Shown here: one piece after another, positions 1 through 5,833 of the stretch
How positions within the stretch are numbered: position 1 is the first letter of the stretch
Layout: each line of letters opens with the position of its first letter
NCBI GenBank assembly: GCA_945833895.1
Contig: CAMAGQ010000010.1
Coordinates: forward strand, 1-22,468
Length of the DNA stretch: 22,468 nt
Source: an uncultured bacterium
Lineage (GTDB): Bacteria > Cyanobacteriota > Vampirovibrionia > Gastranaerophilales > Gastranaerophilaceae
Reading direction: 5' to 3'
Position numbers and translations under genes: made by a program
Notes under the pieces: model-generated
Database searches by the model: none
The model's input: only the letters and a program-made list of their open reading frames with translations
Told to the model about the DNA's origin: nothing

Positions 1-545
1 GTGAAGCAGGCTACAGAACAAAAATCGCTGTTTGGTCAAACGACCCTGAAGTTGATTCTGTAGGTGCTTGTATCGGACCTCGCGGAAACAGAATTCAAAC
101 AATCGTCGGCGAACTTAAAAACGAAAAAATTGATATCGTAAGATACTCTGAAGACCCTGTAGAGTATATTGTTAACGCTCTATCTCCGGCAAGAGTTATT
201 TCTGTTGATATCATGGCTGATGATGAGTTCGCTCACGAAGCACTTGTTGTAGTTCCTGACGACCAGTTAAGCCTTGCTATCGGCAGAGAAGGTCAAAACG
301 TCAGACTTGCTCACAAATTGACTAACTGGAAAATCGATATTAAATCAGTTTCTCAAATGGAACAGGCTGAAACTCAAAACATCAACAACTATGAATACAC
401 AGAAGAACAAGAAACTGAAGATGAAGATGTTGTAAATTCAGAAGAACTTCAAGAAGAAATTGAAGAAGAAATGAATCAACAAGCGTTGGATGAAACCGAT
501 ATTGAAGAGGTTTCAGCAGATAGCGAAGAATCTGTTGAAGAATAA
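1..545 (+). CDS. nusA: Transcription termination/antitermination factor NusA, C-terminal part (5' end outside window)
   Basis: NusA binds RNA polymerase and nascent RNA and modulates pausing, termination and antitermination in the cytoplasm. The reading frame is open from the window edge (first full codon at base 3) to TAA at 543-545, so only the C-terminal 180 residues are present. Two KH RNA-binding domains are visible. The first has RTKIAVWSNDPEVDSVGACI followed by the GPRG loop and KIDIV. The second has LSLAIGREGQNVRLAHKL with its GREG loop. A tail of about 55 residues after the second KH domain is strongly acidic (Glu/Asp-rich), as in many bacterial NusA proteins; no AR repeats follow. 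The usual nusA-ylxR-infB order is not kept: a hairpin and then an unrelated PLP enzyme follow. The family call is secure; the length missing upstream is unknown. Confidence 0.95.
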   Translation, partial: EAGYRTKIAVWSNDPEVDSVGACIGPRGNRIQTIVGELKNEKIDIVRYSEDPVEYIVNALSPARVISVDIMADDEFAHEALVVVPDDQLSLAIGREGQNVRLAHKLTNWKIDIKSVSQMEQAETQNINNYEYTEEQETEDEDVVNSEELQEEIEEEMNQQALDETDIEEVSADSEESVEE

Positions 546-583
546 TTTCTTCATTATGAAAAATAAATTCTAAAAATTAAGAA

Positions 584-616
584 GGCGGCGGAAACTTAGA
601 GTAAGTTTCCGCCGCC
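584..616 (+). terminator. Strong hairpin downstream of nusA, probable transcription terminator
   Basis: GGCGGCGGAAACTTA (584-598) is repeated as a perfect reverse complement at 602-616 with a 3-nt loop, a 15-bp GC-rich stem 38 bases after the nusA stop. There is no clean U-run on the plus strand (ACTATTTG follows). Read on the minus strand it is followed by a T-rich stretch. It probably ends the nusA transcript, but termination strength is inferred from stem stability only. Confidence 0.6.
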
Positions 617-707
617 ACTATTTGAAATAAAAAACGCACACACGTAAGGGCTTTTTGATATTTTCTTTTGATTGTAATATTATGGTTTTAAAAGAAGGAT
701 TAGGAAT

Positions 708-1964
708 ATGAATAAAACAGGTAAAGAGATTATAAAACAGGCTGAAAAAGATTTAGCACAACAATTTGAGATTATTGAAGATATAAGAGATTACAATCAG
801 GAAAAAGTTTTGCAGGCGTTTATAGATAACAAAGTCGCCCCTGAACATTTTTATACTGTTTCAGGCTACGGGCATGACGATTTAGGCAGAGAAGTTCTGG
901 ATAGAGTTTTTGCACAGGTTTTCAAAACAGAAAAAGCACTTGTACGTATTCACTTTGCATCAGGAACACACACGCTTGCCTGTGCACTTTTCGGGAACTT
1001 GAAATACGGGGATAAACTTTTATCAGTTGCGGGAACTCCGTACGACACAATGCAGGAAGTTATCGGAACAATGGGCGATGAGGAAACAAGACGAGCATCG
1101 CTTATCGGCAACGGGGTTTTGTATGATGAAGTTCCGCTTCTCAATGACACCGATATTGATTTTGAAAAATTGGAACAAATGGTTGATGAAACAACGACTA
1201 TGGTTTTAATTCAGCGTTCGAAGGGATATTCAACAAGAAAATCATTAACAATCGAAACAATCGAAAAAATTTGTAAGGTGGTTAAGGCGAAAAACCCTGA
1301 CTGTATTTGTTTCGTGGATAATTGTTACGGCGAATTTGTAGACACCAAAGAACCGACAGAAGTCGGAGCAGATTTAATGGCAGGCTCGTTGATAAAAAAC
1401 GCAGGCGGAGGAATTGTCGAAGCAGGCGGATATATTGCGGGAAAGGAACTTCTTGTTGAACGTTCTGCTGTCAGACTTACCGCTCCGGGGATTGGCTCAG
1501 AAGGCGGTGCAATGTTCAATCAGCATCGATTAATTTTCCAAGGCTTGTTTATGGCTCCGTCTGTTGTTTGTGATGCTGTTAAGGGGGCTGTTCTTGCTTC
1601 AAAAATCTTCGACGAAATCGGATACGATTCTTCTCCGAAATTCAACGAAAAAAGAACCGATATTATCCAAAATATAACATTTGGTTCACCTGAACCGCTT
1701 GAGGAATTTTGCAGAACAATTCAATCATTGTCGCCTGTAAACGGATATGTAACTCCGATTCCTGAATATATTCCGGGGTACGAGGATCAAGTCATTATGG
1801 CAGGCGGAACTTTCGTTGAAGGTTCGACCATTGAACTTTCAGCCGACGGCCCAATGCGAGCACCTTATGTTGCCTATATGCAGGGTGGTTTGAATTACGC
1901 ACACGTAAAAATCGCATTAACAAAAATTGTCGACAGAATTCAAAATTGCCTGTGTGTTAAATAA
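708..1964 (+). CDS. Methionine gamma-lyase family protein ('aluminium resistance' / YnbB-type PLP enzyme)
   Basis: A cytoplasmic fold-type I PLP enzyme of 418 residues, the normal length for the Met_gamma_lyase / YnbB family. Members are annotated as cystathionine/methionine lyase-like or aluminium-resistance proteins; the real substrate is not established. Family signatures seen are YTVSGYGHDDLGRE near residue 48, the cofactor-phosphate region HFASGTHT, CFVDNCYGEF around residue 203 with the Asp expected to hold the pyridine nitrogen, and GSLIKNAGGG with the probable Schiff-base Lys at residue 230. The ATG is preceded by AGAAGGA at 693-699, an 8-nt spacing. A TAATAT at 675-680 could be a -10 box, but I see no convincing -35. 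The gene is monocistronic: it has its own leader after the nusA hairpin, and the next gene converges on it. Confidence 0.88.
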   Translation: MNKTGKEIIKQAEKDLAQQFEIIEDIRDYNQEKVLQAFIDNKVAPEHFYTVSGYGHDDLGREVLDRVFAQVFKTEKALVRIHFASGTHTLACALFGNLKYGDKLLSVAGTPYDTMQEVIGTMGDEETRRASLIGNGVLYDEVPLLNDTDIDFEKLEQMVDETTTMVLIQRSKGYSTRKSLTIETIEKICKVVKAKNPDCICFVDNCYGEFVDTKEPTEVGADLMAGSLIKNAGGGIVEAGGYIAGKELLVERSAVRLTAPGIGSEGGAMFNQHRLIFQGLFMAPSVVCDAVKGAVLASKIFDEIGYDSSPKFNEKRTDIIQNITFGSPEPLEEFCRTIQSLSPVNGYVTPIPEYIPGYEDQVIMAGGTFVEGSTIELSADGPMRAPYVAYMQGGLNYAHVKIALTKIVDRIQNCLCVK

Positions 1965-1981
1965 TAAATATAACTTTTCAG

Positions 1982-2056
1982 GTCATTCTGAGGGTGGAAA
2001 TTTTTATTACCCGAAGAAACCCTGACAAGTTTTGCTTTGGAGTCTTCGCACGCCGT
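1982..2056. repeat. Truncated copy of a short palindromic intergenic repeat
   Basis: It starts with GTCATTCTGAG (1982-1992), continues with CCGAAGAAACC (2011-2021) and the inverted inner arm GAGTCTTCGC (2040-2049). The closing CTCAGAATGAC arm is missing, so this looks like a decayed or half copy of the element at 2096-2204. It begins 17 bases after a gene end. Together with the next repeat it fills most of the 306-base gap 1965-2270, in which I see no gene. Confidence 0.6.
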
Positions 2057-2095
2057 ATAAAATATCCTCATCAAAGGGCGAAGGAAAGTCAATTC

Positions 2096-2204
2096 GTCAT
2101 TCTGAGGCTTTTACCGAAGAATCTTTTATAAACTTTGTTTTAGATTCTTCGCACTCTGTAGAAAAATACCGTAAATACTGGTCAAATATTTTGCTCAGAA
2201 TGAC
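2096..2204. repeat. Complete short palindromic intergenic repeat (REP/MITE-like)
   Basis: Outer arms are GTCATTCTGAG (2096-2106) and CTCAGAATGAC (2194-2204), exact reverse complements. Inner arms are CCGAAGAATCT (2114-2124) and AGATTCTTCGC (2142-2152), again nearly exact reverse complements. The 109-bp unit has no coding capacity. Relatives lie at 1982-2056 and 22263-22347. It sits between two convergent gene ends, typical of dispersed palindromic elements that tolerate only intergenic sites. Just beyond it, GGGGG (2231-2236 region) and CCCCC near 2250 could form a weak stem on the minus strand behind the aminotransferase gene, without a U-run. Confidence 0.75.
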
Positions 2205-2270
2205 AGTGTGACAGGTTTTGCTCTAGTGCCTGGGGGCACAATACATTCCCCCACACCGCACTTTGTCAAA

Positions 2271-3389
2271 TCACGAAAGCCATTCGGAGAATATTTTGAG
2301 TGCTTTTTGCAGTTGTTCAAAGTTATTTGCGTAACCTATTCGCAAATACCCGTCAAGTTCAAGCGTTTCCCCCGGCAAAATCATAACCCCTGTTTCTTCT
2401 TGCAAAGTTTTGCACAACTCAACAGAAGAAATCGGAAGATTATATTTCACAAACGCTGTAGTCCCGCCACGTGGAACAACCAATCTGACATTTGGTTCGG
2501 AATTTGCCCAGTTTGTCAAAATTTCTTTACCTGTTTTGATTTTTTCAAGGTTTCTTTTGATAATTTTGTCTTTATTTTCTATCGCCAAACTTGCAAAATA
2601 ATCGTCGATAATCCCAACACTTATGGTATTGTATTCCCTGTGGTGATTGACTTGCGAGATAACATAATCATTCGCGGCAATCCAGCCAAGCCTTAACCCC
2701 GCAAGCGAAAAGACTTTCGACATACTGCCGGTTGAAATTCCTTTTTCATAGATATCCGAAACCGAAACGGAAAAAGGATTTCCCTCGTGATTTAACCCGC
2801 GGTAAACCTCGTCACAAAGCACGTAAGCATCTGATTTTTTAGCAATTTCAACAATTTTACTCATCATATCGTCAGGAATAACCGCACCTGTCGGGTTATT
2901 CGGGTTGTTCATGCAAATCATTTTTGTGTCATTTGCCACAAGTTTTTCCAATTCATCCAAATCAGGAAGCCAGTTGTTTTCTTCTTTGAGAAAACACAAT
3001 TTTACATCCGCCCCGAAAGATTTTGGGATAGAATAGTGCTGCTGATATGTCGGAATTATTGAAACAACCTTATCCCCGTGATTTATCAAACTCATGACAA
3101 CAAGTTGGTTTGCACCGATTGCACCGTGGGTTATTGTAATATTTTCAGGGGTTTGCGTTTCATAAAGCGATGAAATCGCCTTTCTTAACCTCAAACTTCC
3201 GTGAATATCGCCGTAATTTAATTTTCGTTTAAGAATTTCATCAAGATGCAAATTTTTATCGCCGACAAGGTCAAAAAGTTCCTCCAAACTCAAAGAGTCA
3301 ACGCAAGTATCCGCCAAATCATACACCGAATCTTTTTCGTATTTATTAAACCACTCTTCTACTTTAAAATTTTCGATAAACAAAGCCAA
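2271..3389 (-). CDS. Class I/II PLP-dependent aminotransferase, last gene of a three-gene operon
   Basis: A fold-type I aminotransferase of about 370 residues, cytoplasmic. Signatures seen: YGDIHGSLRLRKAI near residue 57, the substrate/PLP segment MNNPNNPTGAVI near 160, CDEVYRGL near 192, and SMSKVFSLAGLRLGW with the Schiff-base Lys at residue 225. The N-terminus (FKVEEWFNKYEKDSVYDLAD...) resembles the capreomycidine-synthase-like (VioD-like) subgroup, so the substrate cannot be named. There is no ATG near the start. The frame opens with TTG at 3389, but GGGGA at 3394-3390 touches that codon and sits 6 nt from a second TTG at 3383, which is probably the true start (two residues shorter). It lies 9 bases behind the GNAT-like gene and in the same frame, separated from it by a single TAG. 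Confidence 0.85.
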   Translation of the reverse strand: MALFIENFKVEEWFNKYEKDSVYDLADTCVDSLSLEELFDLVGDKNLHLDEILKRKLNYGDIHGSLRLRKAISSLYETQTPENITITHGAIGANQLVVMSLINHGDKVVSIIPTYQQHYSIPKSFGADVKLCFLKEENNWLPDLDELEKLVANDTKMICMNNPNNPTGAVIPDDMMSKIVEIAKKSDAYVLCDEVYRGLNHEGNPFSVSVSDIYEKGISTGSMSKVFSLAGLRLGWIAANDYVISQVNHHREYNTISVGIIDDYFASLAIENKDKIIKRNLEKIKTGKEILTNWANSEPNVRLVVPRGGTTAFVKYNLPISSVELCKTLQEETGVMILPGETLELDGYLRIGYANNFEQLQKALKIFSEWLS

Positions 3390-3398
3390 TCCCCGAAA

Positions 3399-4112
3399 CT
3401 AAAACTTGTAATCAAGATAGTGTGTATTTTCCACCATTTTATTCAGATAATTTCTGTTGGTGACAAATTCCCAGTCCGTGAACTTCATATCAGAACCGAC
3501 TTCCAGATACGGATAATATTTTTCAGGGAACTTATGACGTGCAAGGAATTTAAAATAATCGCTCAAAACCTTACAGCCCGTGTAGAAGAGTGATTTGTCA
3601 TCAGGCACAACGTCGCCAAGCATATCAAGCCTTGAATGTAAATATCTTGATTTGTACTTAAATTCCTCAATGTTAGGCAATTTACTTTTTATAATCTGTT
3701 TCAAGCCGTTCATAATATATCTTGAATCATCATTTTCCAAAATAAACCCGAATTTTGCCAAAAACGGAATATTTTTTGTATCACCTGCAAAATAGGTAAG
3801 TTTATTCATCCTGTTTTGAGCAAGTTCCATCAACGCAGCAAGCGTAAGAAGTTGCCCGTTACCTTCCTGCTCTCTGTATGAAATTAACTGTTTACCCTCA
3901 ATCGTTGAAGCGGGTTTGTTGAATATAATTTCAAAAGTTCCAAGGTTTTTCCCCTCGGCATCATCCGCCATAATCGCAAAAAACTTGTCACTCTCGTCAA
4001 TGTGCATATCAACAGGTTTCATCCTCGTATTGAGTGCGTTAAACTTGTTGAACAACTTAACCCCGTTCTTTTCATAAAATGAAATTGTCCGTTTTGAAAA
4101 ATCAATCTTCAT
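3399..4112 (-). CDS. Hypothetical protein with a GNAT-like segment
   Basis: Not a family I can name. About 237 residues, soluble, without signal peptide or membrane segment. The middle has the look of a GNAT acetyltransferase: a strand with Gly-rich turn (EQEGNGQLLTLAALMELAQN, helix after the acyl-CoA loop), a short strand (KLTYFAGD), then NIPFLAKFGFILEND, which resembles the GNAT 'Y/FyekxGF' motif. The C-terminal third (about residues 140-237) is Lys/Tyr-rich and unassigned. I start at the ATG of 4112 (MKIDFSKRT). An in-frame TTG at 4130 would add six residues; neither start has a clear ribosome binding site. It is second in a minus-strand operon: 62 bases behind the 259-residue unknown and 9 bases before the aminotransferase. 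Acetyl-transfer activity is inference only. Confidence 0.65.
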   Translation of the reverse strand: MKIDFSKRTISFYEKNGVKLFNKFNALNTRMKPVDMHIDESDKFFAIMADDAEGKNLGTFEIIFNKPASTIEGKQLISYREQEGNGQLLTLAALMELAQNRMNKLTYFAGDTKNIPFLAKFGFILENDDSRYIMNGLKQIIKSKLPNIEEFKYKSRYLHSRLDMLGDVVPDDKSLFYTGCKVLSDYFKFLARHKFPEKYYPYLEVGSDMKFTDWEFVTNRNYLNKMVENTHYLDYKF

Positions 4113-4174
4113 ATTATTATTTAAGTTCAAACATGAATATTTTTGCTAGGATTTTTCAAAAATCTTAATACTTA

Positions 4175-4954
4175 TTAACCTTTCACCTTGAACTTTAAAT
4201 AGTAATTAAAAACGCACCGAATTTTTTCAGAAAAAGAAAGTGTTCCAAAAACCTCATCCACTTTATCTTTTGTAATTCCAAGATTATTTAACTTGTTTTT
4301 GTCAAAATTCAACTGCTGCGACAAAAATTTTGCAGTGTGGAAATTGTAGTCAAACACACGTTTTTCGTGCATTGATTTCAAATATTTTAAAATATCGTCA
4401 AACGAATAATCAAGGTTGACATTATTCAAAACCGATTTAATCACATCAACAGTTGTTGCGGAATTTTCTTGTTCGAAATATTTCAATGTATCTTCAAAAA
4501 GAAAATCAAGCGACGGCTGATTAGAAATCCCCAGAGTTCTCATTGCGGATTTCGGAAGTTTCAAGGCTGTATTTTTGTTGTCAAAAACGTTCCAAATCTC
4601 TTTGACTTTCCTGTCAAGAAACGCCTTTGCCTGTGCAAACTCTTTCGTATCAGCGTATTTTGTCTTAATCCTTTTTACTTCAAGTTCAGAATTTGCATCG
4701 ATTGCTTTTGCCAACTCCAAAATTATAGACCTTAATTTTTCATCTCTAAGATTTTCTTCAATTTGTAAAATTCCGAAATTATACCCTGCATAAGGGTTGA
4801 TTTTCTCAATATAATTCAGACTTGAAACAAGCGTCGGGAATTGTTTTTTGCAAAACGCCCCGTCCAAAAACATGCCCGAATTGAACCCTGACGGCATATT
4901 ATCGATATTAATCTGCTTATCAAAACAGAGTTTAGTGTCTAAATTTTTTCCCAT
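4175..4954 (-). CDS. Hypothetical protein, first gene of the minus-strand operon
   Basis: Unrecognised. 259 residues, Lys/Asn/Phe-rich and mostly helical in appearance; no signal peptide, no membrane segment, no catalytic motif that I can identify. The frame could open at a TTG at 5029, adding 25 residues with a hydrophobic stretch. The ATG at 4954 (MGKNLDTKLCF) is favoured because AGGGGA lies 10 nt upstream and the extra piece has no initiation signal. The first part (about residues 15-90) mentions no known motif. The C-terminal half contains two similar-looking helical pieces (SLDFLFEDTLKYFE and YSFDDILKYLKSMHE), possibly a small internal duplication. Its place ahead of a GNAT-like protein and an aminotransferase suggests a joint pathway, but its role is unknown. 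Confidence 0.6.
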   Translation of the reverse strand: MGKNLDTKLCFDKQINIDNMPSGFNSGMFLDGAFCKKQFPTLVSSLNYIEKINPYAGYNFGILQIEENLRDEKLRSIILELAKAIDANSELEVKRIKTKYADTKEFAQAKAFLDRKVKEIWNVFDNKNTALKLPKSAMRTLGISNQPSLDFLFEDTLKYFEQENSATTVDVIKSVLNNVNLDYSFDDILKYLKSMHEKRVFDYNFHTAKFLSQQLNFDKNKLNNLGITKDKVDEVFGTLSFSEKIRCVFNYYLKFKVKG

Positions 4955-5074
4955 GTTAAACTTTTCCCCTATACATATATAAAAAATTTTCGCTGCCAAA
5001 AATTGCCCTAAAATAGCGGAATGTAACAAAAAGTATCTAAAAAGTTTATTACTATCTCACCTTTACCCACTAAG

Positions 5075-5140
5075 GAGGATTTGCACTATTCCCTTCCCTG
5101 GATGGGGGTACTCGTCTGCAGAACGAGCGAGCAGAGTAGA
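5075..5140. other. GC-richer non-coding stretch with hairpin potential, function unknown
   Basis: The gap 4955-5244 (290 bases) has no gene. Within it, roughly 5075-5140 stands out from the AT-rich surroundings by C/G runs (CCCTTCCC, GATGGGGGT). It can form CTCGT (5111-5115) / ACGAG (5123-5127) around CTGCAG, and TACTC (5109-5113) pairs with GAGTA (5134-5138) as an alternative outer stem. It could be a small structured RNA, a leader, or a remnant of a mobile element; it does not fold as a tRNA by eye. Confidence 0.3.
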
Positions 5141-5162
5141 TTTACGTAATATATACAAGGAG

Positions 5163-5244
5163 AATGCTTATATAATTAATAATTCCTCAATAGTGCTTAT
5201 ACGCTAGTGGTACATTTAAAGCACATATTCTAATATAGCACTAT
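5163..5244 (+). promoter_or_regulatory. Promoter region of the HTH gene with four copies of an operator-like motif
   Basis: The motif A(A/G)TGCTTATA or its complement recurs four times: AATGCTTATATA (5163-5174), TAGTGCTTATAC (5191-5202), AAAGCACATATT (5218-5229, inverted, one change) and ATATAGCACTATA (5234-5246, inverted). The last copy runs into the ATG of the regulator. A TATAAT at 5171-5176 overlaps the first copy and could be the -10 box; TAATAT at 5231-5236 is another candidate. The arrangement suits autorepression by the XRE protein. Binding itself is inferred. Confidence 0.5.
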
Positions 5245-5469
5245 ATGGATTACGAAACTACTATTTATACAAATATCGGTAAAAATATAAGAAAGTATAG
5301 ACTTGCGCAGGGATTTTCTCAAGAAAAACTTGCAGAAATGCTTAATGCTAATCCAAAATTTATAGGACACGTTGAACGCTATGAGAGATGTATAAGTCTG
5401 AAAAAATTAATCCAACTTTCTCAAATCTTAAAAGTTGATTTAACCTCACTCGTTTCTGCAAATGATTAA
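5245..5469 (+). CDS. XRE-family helix-turn-helix transcriptional regulator
   Basis: A 74-residue protein that is essentially a single Cro/C1-type HTH domain (about residues 10-70). Seen: NIGKNIRKYRLAQGFSQEKL, with helix 2-turn-helix 3 in FSQEKLAEMLNANPKFIGHVER, then LIQLSQILKVDLTSLV, the classical last helix. It would bind DNA as a dimer in the cytoplasm. The ATG at 5245 follows directly on the operator-like motif and has no ribosome binding site, so initiation may be on a short or leaderless mRNA. It converges with the 67-residue gene: the two stop codons share the bases TTAA at 5466-5469. Such single-domain regulators occur in phage immunity regions, toxin-antitoxin pairs and solitary autoregulated loci; which applies here cannot be told. 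Confidence 0.85.
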   Translation: MDYETTIYTNIGKNIRKYRLAQGFSQEKLAEMLNANPKFIGHVERYERCISLKKLIQLSQILKVDLTSLVSAND

Positions 5470-5669
5470 TCTTGATTTTCAGTCATTTCGTATATTTTAT
5501 CAAATTGTTTGACTATTAACTCTAATTTTCCCATTAAAATTTGTAAATGATTATGTATATCTTCTTTTTCTACTTCTTCAAATTCATTTGTTAGTGCTTG
5601 ATTTAAAATAGTCATACTACTCTGTAATTCAAGTATATCAAGTCTTATTTCTGCAATTAAGTCTTCCAT
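5466..5669 (-). CDS. Small acidic helical protein convergent with the HTH gene
   Basis: Unrecognised. 67 residues from the ATG at 5669 (MEDLIAEIRLDILELQ...). Rich in Glu/Leu/Ile with heptad-like spacing, so probably one or two long amphipathic helices or a coiled coil; no DNA-binding motif, no signal or membrane segment. An ATG at 5681 would add four residues (MEIY). It has no Shine-Dalgarno, whereas GGAG lies 6 nt before the ATG at 5669, which decides the start. The promoter side carries the same AGTGCTTATA-type motif as the HTH gene, so the HTH protein probably controls both. Possible roles are antitoxin, co-regulator or anti-repressor, but none is shown by sequence. Confidence 0.7.
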   Translation of the reverse strand: MEDLIAEIRLDILELQSSMTILNQALTNEFEEVEKEDIHNHLQILMGKLELIVKQFDKIYEMTENQD

Positions 5670-5676
5670 GTATATC

Positions 5677-5720
5677 TCCATATAGTGCTTATATAGTATT
5701 AGTGCTTTATAAGCATACTA
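5677..5720 (-). promoter_or_regulatory. Operator-like motif cluster in front of the small acidic gene
   Basis: On the plus strand TATAGTGCTTATATA (5681-5695) and TTAGTGCTTTATAAGCATACT (from 5699) contain three half-sites of the A(A/G)TGCTTATA motif seen at 5163-5246. TGCTT (5703-5707) and AAGCA (5711-5715) form an exact inverted repeat with a 3-nt centre. Read on the minus strand, AAGCACTATATGGA before this gene matches AGCACTATATGGA at the start of the HTH gene almost base for base. Confidence 0.5.
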
Positions 5721-5764
5721 CTTAAATTTTATCTGTCAACAAAACTTCGGACATTTATCCTTCT

Positions 5765-5792
5765 TTGTTAAAATTCTTTTTTATAGTAGAAT
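5765..5792 (+). promoter_or_regulatory. Probable sigma70-type promoter of pfp
   Basis: TTGTTA (5765-5770) and TAGAAT (5787-5792) with 16-nt spacing. The predicted transcription start would be near 5799, exactly where a 17-bp palindrome begins. Four of six -35 positions and five of six -10 positions agree with consensus. Confidence 0.4.
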
Positions 5793-5798
5793 ATTCCA

Positions 5799-5815
5799 TG
5801 TAAACACTGGTTACA
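5799..5815 (+). promoter_or_regulatory. 17-bp operator-like palindrome between promoter and start of pfp
   Basis: TGTAAACACTGGTTACA is symmetric about its central C except for one base pair (positions 6/12). Located at the predicted transcription start and 18 bases before the ATG, it is placed like a repressor operator (LacI, GntR or TetR type). I see no second copy in the window, and the regulator is not identified. Confidence 0.45.
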
Positions 5816-5833
5816 AAAGGAAAGGATATTAAA

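Noticed and set aside
2208..2696. Plus-strand open frame of 162 residues
   Set aside because: It lies antisense to the 3' part of a well-supported aminotransferase and starts inside repeat DNA; its protein has no recognisable pattern.
4955..5029. Upstream TTG start for the 259-residue hypothetical protein with a hydrophobic N-terminus
   Set aside because: No ribosome binding site at the TTG, whereas the ATG at 4954 has AGGGGA at a usable distance.
5075..5140. Possible tRNA (CTGCAGA resembles an anticodon loop)
   Set aside because: No acceptor stem, D-arm or TpsiC sequence can be placed around it.
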